Shown: positions 27,522 through 40,700, numbered from the stretch's first letter. The stretch: DNA of 64,000 nt from Nibricoccus aquaticus (GCF_002310495.1 NZ_CP023344.1:1488001-1552000); one strand, 5' to 3'. Notes: generated by a model from the sequence alone, not told the origin. A program made the numbers and translations.

Positions 27522-28163
27522 AACCCGCTCAAAAGAAACCTCCGGATTTTTATCCCGACCCGTACCGGATGACTGCTCATCGCCAGGCCCATTGAGGAAG
27601 TCGTCTTTCGACGCAGCACCGAAAGCCTATTCCCCGGCCATACAGGTTAGAGCAGTTCAAATAAAGTCATGACCGTATCCTGGAGGGACAACCTCCGTGC
27701 CGTCCACGGTCGCCACGAAGCCCGGCTCTTCACCCGCGCAACCATGACTTTTCTGAAAAGGCTATAACCGCCATTCCCGCTGCGAATCGCTGACTGCCAG
27801 TCCGCAGCGCGGACCGCAAAACGGGTGAAAACGCGCTCCTGATCGGGAGTCGAGTAGGGGGCGCACCCCAGGCTGTTTCCTTTGATTCCTCAGAGGGCGT
27901 GACCGGGCTTGTGAGTGGCAACGAGGCCGCAATGGCTGTAGTCATGACCACCGCATCCACTGTCGCCACCACGCCCAAAAAGACCTCCCGTGTTTTTCAC
28001 GCGATCTGGATTACGGCGGCGATCCTGTTCGTCACCTCGCCAGATGGCGAAGGCGCAACCAAGAGCGTACCCGCTCGCGAACTCGCTGCGTGGTTTCTGG
28101 GTCAGTGATTCACTCCCGCCAAATCGAGTAATATCTCGTTCCTGAGTTGCAGGTACATGGACG
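27522..28163. other. Gene-poor region with repeat and one doubtful small frame
   Basis: A 642-bp stretch without a confident gene. It begins with the MATE leader, holds repeat copy B (27646-27706), and continues with sequence of mixed composition. The only frame of note is ATG 27944 to TGA 28106-28108 (54 aa: TTPKKTSRVFHAIWITAAILFVTS, one possible helix). GGGGCGCACCCC near 27857 is a small palindrome. No riboswitch or known RNA was recognised. Confidence 0.5.
27646..27706. repeat. Dispersed intergenic repeat, copy B
   Basis: AGAGCAGTTCAAATAAAG, ACCGTAT and TGGAGGGACAACCTCC recur in the same order as at 4426-4486, in the same orientation. The GGAGG-GACAA-CCTCC palindrome is retained despite base changes in its loop. 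Confidence 0.65.
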
Positions 28164-28164
28164 C

Positions 28165-28195
28165 AAAAAAGGCCGCTCTTAAGCGGCCTTTTTTA
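28165..28195. terminator. Strong bidirectional terminator
   Basis: AAAAAAGGCCGCT pairs with AGCGGCCTTTTTT around a 4-base loop. It serves the Dabb-protein gene on the minus strand and any transcript from 27.7-28.1 kb on the plus strand. Confidence 0.85.
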
Positions 28196-28213
28196 TGGAG
28201 CGAAAAGCTCTCT

Positions 28214-28588
28214 TCAGTTCGTCACGTCAAACGTGGTGCTGCGCTCACGGATGGGCAGGTAAACTTTGTACCACTCTTTTTGCGCATCGCTGCCGGTGTA
28301 GTCCTTGAGCGCCTGTTCACTCGCGAACTCCATCGCGATCGCGTGCGTGCGGTCGCCCTGGGCTTTGATCGTTTTGGCCCACACGCGAGTGATCCCTTTG
28401 TAGGCGGACGGAAGTTTCTGCGCGCCGTCGAGTGCCGCCTGAATCTGTTCCGGTTTCGCATCGGCTTTCCAGGACACGGTAACCACATGCATGACCGATT
28501 TGGGAGCGGCCTCGGATTGTGCGGACGCATGCACTGCACTGAAGGCGAGAAGCCCGGCAGCAAGGAGGGTAACGAGGAATTTCTTCAT
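28214..28588 (-). CDS. Secreted Dabb-domain (stress-responsive A/B barrel) protein
   Basis: A 124-residue protein with a signal peptide ending near HASAQS (about residue 24). A ferredoxin-like A/B barrel follows: VMHVVTVSWKADAKPEQIQAAL, then GITRVWAKTIKAQGDRTHAIAMEFAS and ALKDYTGSDAQKEWYK. Dabb domains are dimeric and occur in small stress-induced proteins and some polyketide cyclases; no catalytic role can be assigned. Export to the periplasm is less common for this family. It is a single gene ending at a strong terminator. Confidence 0.8.
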   Translation of the reverse strand: MKKFLVTLLAAGLLAFSAVHASAQSEAAPKSVMHVVTVSWKADAKPEQIQAALDGAQKLPSAYKGITRVWAKTIKAQGDRTHAIAMEFASEQALKDYTGSDAQKEWYKVYLPIRERSTTFDVTN

Positions 28589-28597
28589 GTGTAGTAG

Positions 28598-28981
28598 GTG
28601 ACTGTTATTAGGTGCCTGCCGGTGATTGGACGATCCATCAACGCAAGAAGGCTTTTGGGAGTTCCATCTGCATATCGACTCCGGTGGCTCCGAAATGTCC
28701 AGCCCGGCGCTCCGATGCCAAGAACGTTCACCCTGAAGCGTCCGATCCCCTCCATGTGGCGCAACTCAAAAGCCAGCAGCGTGGCCGAATCAGAGACCAG
28801 TCACTCATGCGCGCCCTGTTCAATGAACCCAAAGAGCCAATACAGAGCCGGACATTGCTGCGGCTTCACGCCTTCGATCTCTTCGTGTGTGCAAATTTTC
28901 TACGCTATACACACCGGGAGACCTCGCGCATCACTCCGCCGAGAACTCACAGCCATGAGTGAGGAGGAGGAGGTAAGCTTT
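28598..28981 (-). pseudogene. Possible eroded coding sequence next to tRNA-Gly
   Basis: Read on the minus strand, one frame gives a protein-like string with a single internal TGA near 28801-28803. Upstream it reads KICTHEEIEGVKPQ and YWLFGFIEQGAHE; downstream it reads LVSDSATLLAFELRHMEGIGR, then RVNVLGIGAPGW and ADGTPKSLLALMDRPITG. No start codon is convincing and no family is recognised. The plus-strand frames across the same bases are also open, so a structured RNA or repeat is an alternative. This accounts for the 393-bp gap before the tRNA. Confidence 0.3.
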
Positions 28982-29055
28982 TGGAGCGGCTGGACAGAAT
29001 CGAACTGACGATACCTCTTTGGAAGAGAGGAGTTTTACCACTAAACTACAGCCGC
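28982..29055 (-). tRNA. tRNA-Gly (anticodon UCC)
   Basis: On the minus strand the acceptor arm GCGGCTG pairs with CAGCCGC, with discriminator T and an encoded CCA (28982-28984). The anticodon stem CCTCT/AGAGG holds loop CTTCCAA, giving anticodon TCC (glycine). The T-loop TTCGATT is standard; its stem has one apparent mismatch. The D-arm region reads GTTTAGTGGTAAAAC. Confidence 0.92.
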
Positions 29056-29358
29056 TAAAAATTGCTGCCGGGAGCTTCGCCCACGACGACTACCGGTCAA
29101 GCCTTCGCTCGCAAGTTCGCCCTCAAAACCCTCGCGCGCCGGGCAAAATCACGCTCGCACACTGATGGTTTAATAGCGCCACCACCCCGCTCCCAACACC
29201 CCCGACACGAACGTCCGCCACCACTGCGGCAGCCACGACGACTTCCGCAAACTCATGCGATGCAAGCCTTCGGCAAATCCAGAATCGTGTTTTTTTAACA
29301 AGCTAAAGCAGGGAATGAAGTTGCGACACTTTTGTGCCGACATTTCTTGGACACCATC
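29056..29358. other. Gap between tRNA-Gly and pilC
   Basis: A 303-bp stretch with no confident gene. A minus-strand micro-frame (29170-29256, 28 residues, MSLRKSSWLPQWWRTFV...) is tryptophan-rich but too short to support. The last 80 bases become AT-richer (GTTTTTTTAACAAGC, TTGCGACACTTTTGTGCC) and presumably hold the pilC promoter. No clear -35/-10 pair was assigned. Confidence 0.45.
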
Positions 29359-30531
29359 ATGGCTTTCATCTCCTCGGCCCCCGCTTCAAAGGGCAACCTC
29401 CGCCCCAGCCAGCAATCAGCACGCCCCAACGTCCGGGTCGCACAAAACCTCGCCAAACAAAAGTCCCTCGAGAAAAAAGCGCAGAACTACAAGCTGCCAC
29501 TCGGCGAACTCGCCATCTTCACCCAGCAGCTCGCCTCGCTCCTCACGGCCGGTCTCCCACTCGTGCAATGTCTCGAAGCGCTCCAGGAGCAGACCGAGGA
29601 TCCGGTCTTCCGCATTATCATCCGCGAAGTGCGCACCGAGATCTCCGCCGGTAACTCCTTCTCCCTGGCGGTCAAAAAATTTCCCCGCTCCTTCAACTCG
29701 CTCTTCATCTCCATGATCGAAGCCGGTGAAGCCTCGGGCGCGCTCGCCGAAATTCTCGGCAAAGTCGCCGCCTACTTTGAAGCCAGCGTGAAGCTGTCCA
29801 AAAAGGTGAAGTCTGCCATGACCTACCCGATCGCCGTCATCGGCCTCGCCGTGGTCCTCGTCAACGTCCTGCTCATCTTCGTCATTCCCGTTTTCTCAAA
29901 GATGTTCTCTGAGTTCGGCAAAGCCCTGCCGCTTCCCACCCAATTACTGATTGATGTCTCCAATTTCCTCCGTGGCTGGGGCGGCCTGGGAACGCTCATC
30001 GCCATCGTCGCCATCGTCATTGCCGTCCAAAAATACATAGCAACTCCGGTCGGTCGGTCGCAGAAAGACCATCTCTTGGTCCGTGCACCGATCTTCGGAA
30101 ACCTTATCCACAAGATCGCCCTTTCCCGCTTCTGCCGCACTTACGCGACCCTCATTCGTTCGGGCGTCCCCATTCTTCGCACCCTCGAAATTGTCTCCGC
30201 CGCCAGTGACAAAGTGCAAATTGAGGCCGCCTGCGTTGATATTGCCAAATTCGTCAGCCAAGGCGGCCAGGTTTCCGAAGTCATCGCGGCTAACAGCTTT
30301 TTCCCGCCGATGATGAAGCACATGATCAAAGCCGGTGAAACCACCGGTAACGTCGATGGCATGATGGGCAAAATCGCCGACTTTTACGACACTGAGGTCG
30401 ATGCCACCACCGCAGCGCTCACCTCACTGATCGAACCCTTGCTAATCGTGTTCCTCGGCGTCGTCGTCGGCGGCATTGTCATGGCCATGTTCCTCCCGAT
30501 CTTCAACCTCGCCGGCGTCGCCGGAGGTTGA
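29359..30531 (+). CDS. pilC: Type IV pilus/type II secretion inner-membrane platform protein (PilC/GspF family)
   Basis: A 390-residue protein with two T2SSF domains. The first starts at LAIFTQQLASLLTAGLPLVQCLEAL (about 50-75), then SFSLAVKKFPRSFNSLFISMIEAGEASGAL. The second starts at ALSRFCRTYATLIRSGVPILRTLEIV, then FFPPMMKHMIKAGETTGNVDGMM. Transmembrane segments lie at about 155-180, 215-230 and 360-385. The platform couples cytoplasmic ATPases to pseudopilin assembly. Partner genes (pilB/pilT, prepilins) are not in the window. MAFISSAP is used as the start. A regulator gene follows after 60 bp. Confidence 0.88.
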   Translation: MAFISSAPASKGNLRPSQQSARPNVRVAQNLAKQKSLEKKAQNYKLPLGELAIFTQQLASLLTAGLPLVQCLEALQEQTEDPVFRIIIREVRTEISAGNSFSLAVKKFPRSFNSLFISMIEAGEASGALAEILGKVAAYFEASVKLSKKVKSAMTYPIAVIGLAVVLVNVLLIFVIPVFSKMFSEFGKALPLPTQLLIDVSNFLRGWGGLGTLIAIVAIVIAVQKYIATPVGRSQKDHLLVRAPIFGNLIHKIALSRFCRTYATLIRSGVPILRTLEIVSAASDKVQIEAACVDIAKFVSQGGQVSEVIAANSFFPPMMKHMIKAGETTGNVDGMMGKIADFYDTEVDATTAALTSLIEPLLIVFLGVVVGGIVMAMFLPIFNLAGVAGG

Positions 30532-30591
30532 TCTCAAAACAGGACTCGCCCCCGCTGATTTTTTCCCATCAGTTCGCGGCAGACTCTGCTC

Positions 30592-31851
30592 ATGCCTTCC
30601 GTTCTAATCGTCGACGATCTTCTCTCCATCCACGAGATGCTGGATGCGGTTATCCAGCCCACCGGTTTCGCCACCGCCTTCGCCACCGACGGCGAAAAAG
30701 CCTTGGTCCGCTATAAAGCCGAGAAGCAGGATATCGTCCTCGCCGACATCGACATGAAGCCGATGGACGGCATCACGCTCCTCAAACAGCTGAAGCTCTT
30801 CGATCCCAACGCCGTCGTCATCATCATGACGGCCTACGCCTCCACCGAGAGCGCCATCCAGGCCCTCAAGTTCGGCGCCTTCGACTACCTCCAGAAACCT
30901 TTCCGCGTCGACGAACTCATCTCCACGCTCAAACGCGGCTTGGAGTATAAACAGTTCTCTCTCGCCGATAAAAACACCCACAGCCCCTTCCCCTCCGCCA
31001 AGGGCGCCGACCTCGAAAGCCGCCTCATCGGCTCCAGCGCCAAGTTCAAAAAATTTCTCCAGCAGATCAAAAAACTCTCCACCGTCCGTAGTCCCGTGCT
31101 GCTCCACGGTGAAGTCGGTACCGGCAAAAGCACCGTCGCCGAGATCCTCCACGCCGTTAATCCCTCCCCCGACGGCCAACTCGTCCGCATCGACTGCTCC
31201 CTCAGCGACGAAGCTAATTTCCGCGAAGGCCTGCTCGGCCAGAGCGGCAGCGGCGGCACCTGGATCAAACAGGCCAAAGGCGGCACCCTCTTCCTCCATC
31301 ACCTCCAGTGCCTCCCGATGCCCATGCAGAAGGAACTGGTCAGCGTCCTTCGCACCACTTCCTCCGGCTTCCGACTCGTCTGCACCACCACCGAAGACCT
31401 CGAAAAACTCACCGACGAAGGCACCTTCCACGACGAACTCTTCTACCGCGTCGCCTCGCTGCCCGTCGCGATTCCGTCACTGCGTGATCGCACCGACGAC
31501 ATCCCCGCGCTGGTGAAACACTTCGCGACCAAGACCACCAACCCCAATTTCGACGCCAGCCAGGTCGAGTTCACCGACGACGCCATCGAAGTCCTCCAAG
31601 CCTATCACTGGCCAGGCAATCTCACCGAACTCCATCAAGTCGTCTCCAAACTCGCCTCCACCGCCGAGTCCCGCGTCATTACCTCGCAGGAACTCCCGAT
31701 GCGCCTGAAGGAAGTCAAAGACTGGCCCAAACTCGAAGACTTCCTCGCCGGCCAGCAAAAGCAGTACACCGACCTCGTGCTCCGAGCCTGCAACGACGAC
31801 AAAGCCAAAGCCGCCAAAGTCCTCGGCATCCCCGCCTCCCAGATCAAATAA
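30592..31851 (+). CDS. NtrC-like response regulator with degenerate AAA+ domain and truncated HTH
   Basis: A 419-residue protein. The receiver domain (1-120) is intact: DD at 8-9, phosphoacceptor Asp52, Thr80 and Lys102 in LQKPF. The sigma-54-activator-like AAA+ domain keeps Walker A (GEVGTGKST, 173-181), [17 protein letters not shown] and WPGNLTEL. It lacks the GAFTGA loop ([11 protein letters not shown] instead), and the usual LDE of Walker B reads LHH (Leu235-His237). The C-terminal Fis-type helix stops at [13 protein letters not shown], without the rest of the recognition helix. It probably cannot activate sigma-54 polymerase as classical NtrC does. It sits 60 bp after pilC. Confidence 0.85.
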   Translation: MPSVLIVDDLLSIHEMLDAVIQPTGFATAFATDGEKALVRYKAEKQDIVLADIDMKPMDGITLLKQLKLFDPNAVVIIMTAYASTESAIQALKFGAFDYLQKPFRVDELISTLKRGLEYKQFSLADKNTHSPFPSAKGADLESRLIGSSAKFKKFLQQIKKLSTVRSPVLLHGEVGTGKSTVAEILHAVNPSPDGQLVRIDCSLSDEANFREGLLGQSGSGGTWIKQAKGGTLFLHHLQCLPMPMQKELVSVLRTTSSGFRLVCTTTEDLEKLTDEGTFHDELFYRVASLPVAIPSLRDRTDDIPALVKHFATKTTNPNFDASQVEFTDDAIEVLQAYHWPGNLTELHQVVSKLASTAESRVITSQELPMRLKEVKDWPKLEDFLAGQQKQYTDLVLRACNDDKAKAAKVLGIPASQIK

Positions 31852-31880
31852 CCGCCCGGGCATTTCCTGCCTCAACTTTC

Positions 31881-31912
31881 AAGCCGCGTTAATCAAAACG
31901 CGGCTTTTTGCT
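31881..31912 (+). terminator. Rho-independent terminator
   Basis: AAGCCGCGTT pairs with AACGCGGCTT around a 6-base loop, followed by TTTTG. It separates the regulator from carB. Confidence 0.85.
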
Positions 31913-32062
31913 GCCCAATCGCTCCATCTCAGCACTTCCGCCCTTCTGCGTTTCCGCGATCTACAGTCGGACGACAAAAAAATTTCGCGCCCGACACACA
32001 CGCGCCATTTTCCCCCTTGCTCCGCCGTAACGCGCTCTCAACCCTCGCCGAAATCTACGTCC

Positions 32063-35308
<3,246 letters not shown>

Positions 35309-35332
35309 TTCCTGCCGTCATCTCTTAAAACA

Positions 35333-35372
35333 AAAGCCCGCCGAATTTCTCGGCGGGCTTTTTCGTTTTTCT
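35333..35372 (+). terminator. Rho-independent terminator after carB
   Basis: AAGCCCGCCGA pairs with TCGGCGGGCTT around ATTTC, followed by TTTCGTTTTT. Confidence 0.9.
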
Positions 35373-35403
35373 GAGCTCGTCGCGATTCAAAATCGCCCGG
35401 CGA

Positions 35404-36408
35404 TCACGCCGCCGACTGCCCCAGGCCAAAAAACTTCAAGAACCGCGAGCCCCGCGCCTTCTTCATCGCCACCACCTCCGGATCGGGCTGCACCACCACC
35501 GAGCCATACTTCGCACTGGAGAAAACCGCCCGCTCCAGATCTCGCACCAGCTTGGTTTCATAGACCGTCAGTAGCGCCCGGAAATGCGCGACCTGCTCCA
35601 GGTTCCCCAGCTCCTGATGTAGTTCGAGCGCTTCGTCGATATCCTCGTCCGAGATGTAAGCTCCAAAAGCCGGATACCGCCCACCGCCGATCCGCTTAAG
35701 CAGCGCGCAAAACATACGCGTATTCTCCCAGCCCATCGCGTCAAACATCCGCGTGTCCAGCACCGCCAGTTCGTACGCCAGCGTCTCCAGATCACCCACG
35801 CCCGCGTTCCAAAGCTGCAACAACAGATACCGCAGCGCCTGCGGCGTGTCCTTCGGCAGCACATCCTTCTTCTCGCCCATCTCATCAAACCACGCCCGCA
35901 TACCCTGCTGATCGCCCGCTACGCACGACCCGCGCAACCGCGCTAGATCCCCTGCCGTCACCACTGCCCCCGGCACATCCGTGTGAAACGTCAGGATATA
36001 CCGCAGCTGCAGTGGGTCCGCGATATGCGCCAGCACATTGTCATCATTAGCCGCCCGCGTCTCGCAATAGGACGCGATCTCCGACGGACGCACTTTCCAC
36101 ATCAACGCCAGCCGCCGGAAGCACGTAATCACCCGCTCCACATCGCCCGCCCTCACTTTACGATCCGATATCCCCGCCGTGTGCAATCGGCTGATCGCTA
36201 TCAAGCGGCACAACGCCTGATACAACTCATCCCGCTCCGCCTGCTCGCGCATCCGCGCATCCTGATCCAAAAACTGCACCGGCCCGCACCACCGGTTAAA
36301 CACCACCCGGATCGCCCCCTCATCCGCCAACTGAGCCTCCGCCGCATTCGCGCGTGCTCCAACAACTGTGTGCGATCCTGAAATCCGTGAGCCTGTTTCG
36401 ATAACCAT
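35404..36408 (-). CDS. Hypothetical protein, no recognised domain
   Basis: A 334-residue protein with no signal peptide or membrane helix. It looks mostly alpha-helical and charged, with segments such as DELYQALCRLIAISRLHT, RVITCFRRLALMWKVRPSEI, DPLQLRYILTFHTDVPGAV and DIDEALELHQELGNLEQVAHFRALLTVYETKLVRDLER. The C-terminus has a basic/aromatic KKARGSRFLKFFGLG. Several segments end in helix-turn-helix-like alternation, recalling TPR or scaffold proteins, but no motif is firm. The upstream 36409-36560 region is the most AT-rich of this half of the window and likely carries its promoter. Function unknown. Confidence 0.75.
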   Translation of the reverse strand: MVIETGSRISGSHTVVGARANAAEAQLADEGAIRVVFNRWCGPVQFLDQDARMREQAERDELYQALCRLIAISRLHTAGISDRKVRAGDVERVITCFRRLALMWKVRPSEIASYCETRAANDDNVLAHIADPLQLRYILTFHTDVPGAVVTAGDLARLRGSCVAGDQQGMRAWFDEMGEKKDVLPKDTPQALRYLLLQLWNAGVGDLETLAYELAVLDTRMFDAMGWENTRMFCALLKRIGGGRYPAFGAYISDEDIDEALELHQELGNLEQVAHFRALLTVYETKLVRDLERAVFSSAKYGSVVVQPDPEVVAMKKARGSRFLKFFGLGQSAA

Positions 36409-36704
36409 GTCCTGAGCAGAAACCCCTATCCATCTATAGCAAACAATTTACACTAGTGGTTTCCCTGAAAGTTTCTCCCAGGTTAAATGTCACGGAAATC
36501 ATTCATAACAAATCTGCTAACTAATCCCTCAAAAACCATAAACAATTCCCATTTCAGCACATTATCGCCGAGCTCACACCTCGGCCCTCCTCCGTTTCCC
36601 GAATCACGCGCCAGCCCACCAACCGTTTGCGTACCCTTCACACCCAGCCGCACCGATTCCCACGCGTGACATTCTCCGCCGCCCGCCTCTACGTTCCGCG
36701 CCGC
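36409..36704. promoter_or_regulatory. Divergent intergenic region with AT-rich core
   Basis: A 296-bp gap between the unknown gene (minus) and purU (plus). Bases 36425-36555 are unusually AT-rich for this DNA (ATCTATAGCAAACAATTTACACTAG; AAATCATTCATAACAAATC). On the minus strand, TTGCTATAGAT at about 36434-36444 resembles an extended -10 box for the unknown gene. No matching -35 could be fixed, so this is tentative. Confidence 0.35.
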
Positions 36705-37562
36705 ATGGAATCCGCTCCCGTCATCCTCGTCGCCCTCCTCCACGGCCCCGACCGTCCCGGCCTCGTCGCCAAAACCTCCGGATGGATCTTCGAAAACGGC
36801 GGCAACATCCTCCATGCCGACCAGCACCGCGACACCGAGCTCGGCGTCTTCTTCCAACGCATCGAGTGGTCCGCCCAATCCTCCGCGCCCGCCGCAGATA
36901 GCACCCGCTTCCAGCTCTTCGCCGAAACCCTCGGCATGAACGCCCGCGTCGCCACCTCCTCGCAACGCCGCCGCATCGCCCTCTTCGTCTCCAAATTCGA
37001 CCACTGCTTCCACGACCTCATCCTCCGCTGGAAAGCCGGTGAATACGCCTGCGACATCGCCGCCATCGTCTCCAACCACACTGACCTCGCGTCCGCCGCC
37101 AAAGGCTACGGCCTCCCGTTTCACCACATACCGGTGACAGCCGATACCAAAGCCGCCTCCGAGGCCCGCCAGCTCGACCTCCTCCGCTCGCTCGACGCCG
37201 AACTCGTCATCCTCGCCCGCTACATGCAGGTCCTCTCCGCCGACTTCCTCCAAAAATTCGGCCGCCCCGTCATCAACATCCACCACTCCTTCCTCCCCGC
37301 CTTCGCCGGCGGCCGCCCCTACCACCAAGCCCACGAACGCGGCGTCAAACTCATCGGCGCCACCGCTCACTACGCGACCGCCGTCCTCGACGACGGCCCG
37401 ATCATTCAGCAAGACGTCGCCCGCGTCACCCATCGTCACGACGTCAACGACCTCGTCCGCAAAGGCCGCGACCTCGAAAAAATGGTCCTCGCCCAAGCAG
37501 TCCGCTGGCACCTCGAAAACCGCGTCCTCGCCTACGGCAACAAAACCGTCGTCTTCGACTGA
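36705..37562 (+). CDS. purU: Formyltetrahydrofolate deformylase
   Basis: A 285-residue PurU. An N-terminal ACT-type domain (LLHGPDRPGLVAKTSGWIFENGGNILHADQH) precedes a formyl-transferase-like catalytic domain with YMQVLSADFL, VINIHHSFLPAFAGGRPYHQAHERGVKLIGATAHYAT and LDDGPIIQQD. Candidate catalytic residues are Asn191, His193 and Asp229 or Asp230. It hydrolyses 10-formyl-THF to formate and THF, balancing one-carbon pools and feeding PurT. The start MESAPV is chosen because the ACT fold begins directly after it. It is a single gene with a terminator. Confidence 0.93.
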   Translation: MESAPVILVALLHGPDRPGLVAKTSGWIFENGGNILHADQHRDTELGVFFQRIEWSAQSSAPAADSTRFQLFAETLGMNARVATSSQRRRIALFVSKFDHCFHDLILRWKAGEYACDIAAIVSNHTDLASAAKGYGLPFHHIPVTADTKAASEARQLDLLRSLDAELVILARYMQVLSADFLQKFGRPVINIHHSFLPAFAGGRPYHQAHERGVKLIGATAHYATAVLDDGPIIQQDVARVTHRHDVNDLVRKGRDLEKMVLAQAVRWHLENRVLAYGNKTVVFD

Positions 37563-37612
37563 GCCGTTTTCCTCCCGCGTCCGCTCTTTCCTGAGCGCTA
37601 CTTTCCTCCTCG

Positions 37613-37645
37613 CAAAAGCCCGGCACTTCCCGGGCTTTTTTGCGC
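37613..37645 (+). terminator. Rho-independent terminator after purU
   Basis: AAAGCCCGG pairs with CCGGGCTTT around CACTT, followed by TTTGCG. Confidence 0.88.
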
Positions 37646-37732
37646 CCGCATCCGCCGACCAGTTTCCACTCCGGTAATTTTTTAGATCGACGCCACTTAA
37701 CCGCCCCGCTCTCGTCCGGCTCTTACCCCACT

Positions 37733-40700
37733 ATGAGCCTTCGGGAGGTTGCTCAAATAGGGATGGCCGCGCTCGCGCTCTGCTGCGTCTGCACGTCCGC
37801 CCGCTCACAAAACGAAACATCGTCGGCCCTGTCCGGCGAAGTTCTTAACGTCGCCGGCGAGCCCATCGCCGGTGCCAGCGTCTCGCTGTCTCACGCGCCC
37901 ACTGGAGCGCAACAACACGCCAGCACCAACCGCTCCGGTCGCTACGCCTTCTCCGGCCTTCCACCCGGCGGACCCTACACGCTCACGACTTCAAACTTTG
38001 GATACGAAACCCGCACCGTGCCCACGCTCCACCTCGACCTCGGAGAAAATTTCTCGCCTGCACTTACTCTGCACCTCACCCGCCGGGCCACGACCGACGA
38101 CCACGTTCACGAACTCGATAAACTCGTCGTCACCGCCACCCGCACCGCTCTCTCCCCCGGCCCGAGCACCGCGCTCTCTCGCGACGAAATCGACGACCAG
38201 CCCTCCATCGATCGCTCGCTCAACGAGTACGCACGCAACGACCCCAACGTCACCTTGATCGACTCCGAACGCGGCGAACTCACCGCCGCCGGCCAACACA
38301 CGCGCTTCAACTCCACCCAGATCGACGGCGTCCGTCTCAACGACATGTACGGCCTCACGCCCAACGGCATGCCCTCCCAGGGCAATCCGTTCTCCATGGA
38401 AACCGTCGAAGCCATCAGCATCGACGTCTCGCCCTACGACGCCAGCCGTGGCGGCTTCACCGGTGCCTCCATCAACGCCGTCACCCGCAGCGGCACCAAC
38501 CAGTTCCACGGCTCGCTCTACTACTCATACCGCAACCAAAACTTCCGCGCCCACCACCCCGTCACTGGCGAACGCGATCCCTTCACAGATCAGACAAGCG
38601 GCATCACCTTCGGCGGCCCTCTCCTGCCCAACCGCCTCTTCTTCTTCGCCGGCTACGAATACTCCGAGCGCACCGAACCCGCCCCGTCCGCCGGCTTCGA
38701 TCCCGCTCCCGCGTCCCTCGCCCAAATCGTCTCGCTGGCTCAAAATTATGGATACGACCCCGGCTCGCTCGTGAACCCCGGCGCCCAACGCAAACAAGAC
38801 CGCAAATACCTCACCCGCCTCGACTGGCAGATCGCCCCCGGCCACCGCCTCAGCACCCGCTACAGCCGCACGCGCGGACAAAATCCAAACTTCGCCGATT
38901 ACTCCACCTCGGGCCGCGTCTCCCTCAGCGGACACTGGTACCTCAGCGAACAATCGCTCGACGCCTACTCCGTCCAGCTCTTCAGCCGCTGGCAGGATGA
39001 CTTCAGCAGCGAAGTGAAATTCGCCCGCCACCGCTACACCTCCGCCCGCACCACCGGCCAGCGCTTCCCCCAAGTCCGCGTCAACGGCGTCCCCTCCGCC
39101 GACGGTACCGACACCGGCTCCGTCATCATCGGCACCGAAGAGACGAGCCAGCTCAACGACCTCGCCGTCGAGAACACCCAGTCATCCGCCCTCGGCACTT
39201 GGCTGTACGGCAACCACCGCATCACGGTCGGCGTCGAAGCCGAGCGCAGCGATTTTGAAAACACTTTTCTCCAAAACGCTTTCGGCAATTACAGCTTCTC
39301 CAGCATCGCCAACTTCGCCTCTGGCACCCCGAGCTCCTACACCTACCAATACGTCCTGCCCGGCCGCACACCCACCGCCGCATGGGGCTACACCACCAAC
39401 AGCCTCTTCCTCCAGGATCGCTGGAAGCCCTCCGCCCGCTTCGACCTCTCCCTCGGCCTCCGGATCGACCGGCTCTCCACGAATCAGAAGCCCGAATACA
39501 ACCCACTCTTCGAACAAACCTTCCGCCGCCGCAACGACCACACCTTCGACGGCGCGACCACCCTCGCCCCGCGCATCGGTTTCACTTGGAAGCTCGACGA
39601 CTCCGCCCGCCTCACGCTTCGCGGCGGCACCGGTATCTTCCAAGGCCGCGCCCCTGGCGTATGGCTGTCCAATCCGTACACCAACGACGGCACTTCCAGT
39701 CTCCTCAACACCTCCATCACCAGCGGCTTCTCGCCCGACCCCGACAACCAGCCCAAAGGCAACCCCGCCGGCCGCCGCCAGCGCGTCGACCTGCTCGACG
39801 ACGACTTCAAGATGCCCACCGTCGCCCGCGCCAATCTCGCTCTCGATCACCGGCTCCCCTGGCTCGGTTTCACCGCGACGCTCGAAGCCGTCCACACCGA
39901 GACACTTCAAGGCCTCACTTACCAAAACCTCAACCTCCGCCGCACCGGCACCGGTCCCGACGGCCGCGCCATCTACGGCAACCGCACCGCCTCCTTCGCA
40001 TTGTCATCAAACAGCCAATACCAGCACGTCGCCTACTCCGACGTCTACCTACTCACCAACACCTCGCACGGCAGCGCCACCCAACTCACCGCCCGCCTCC
40101 GCCGCCCGCTCCGCCGCCACTGGGCTTTCAACGCTTCTTACACACGCGGTCGCGCCCGCGAAACCAGTCCGACCACCTCCAGCACCGCCGGCTCCAACTT
40201 CTCCACCCGCGCCAGTCTCGACCCCAACGACGAAGAACCCGGCACCGCCAGCACCCAAGTCCGCGACCGCTTCCTCGCCAGCGGCACCCTGCGCTTCGCG
40301 GCTATCCGCGGTTTCGATACAAAGCTCACCCTCGCCTACGAAGGCCGCACCGGCCGCCCGTACAGCTTCATCTTCAGCAACGACACCAACGGCGACTCCG
40401 CCGACTACTCCAACGACCTCCTCTACGTCCCCTCCGGCCGCTACGATCCCCGCGTCCGCTGGACCGATCCCGCCCAAGCCGACGCCTTCTTCGCCTACTT
40501 GAACACCCGCCCCGAACTCGCCCGCTTCGCCGGCCAGGTCGTACCGCGCAACAGCGAGCGCAGCCCATTCATCCATCAGTTCGACCTGAAATTCACCCAG
40601 GAAATTTCCCTCTGGCGCGATCTGCGCGCCGAGTTTTTCGCCGACATCATCAACCTCGGCAACCTCCTCAATCCCGACTGGGGCCGCATCGAACAAATCC

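Noticed and set aside
28598-29008. Plus-strand frame ending inside tRNA-Gly
   Set aside because: It runs into the tRNA gene and has unusual residue content; the minus-strand reading is more protein-like and is given as a possible pseudogene.
29170-29256. 28-residue minus-strand frame MSLRKSSWLPQWW...
   Set aside because: Too short for sequence-only support and no conserved motif; kept only as a note in the gap description.
37640-37732. Earlier ATG giving the TonB-dependent receptor a 31-residue extension
   Set aside because: It would place the signal peptide internally and starts inside the purU terminator region.
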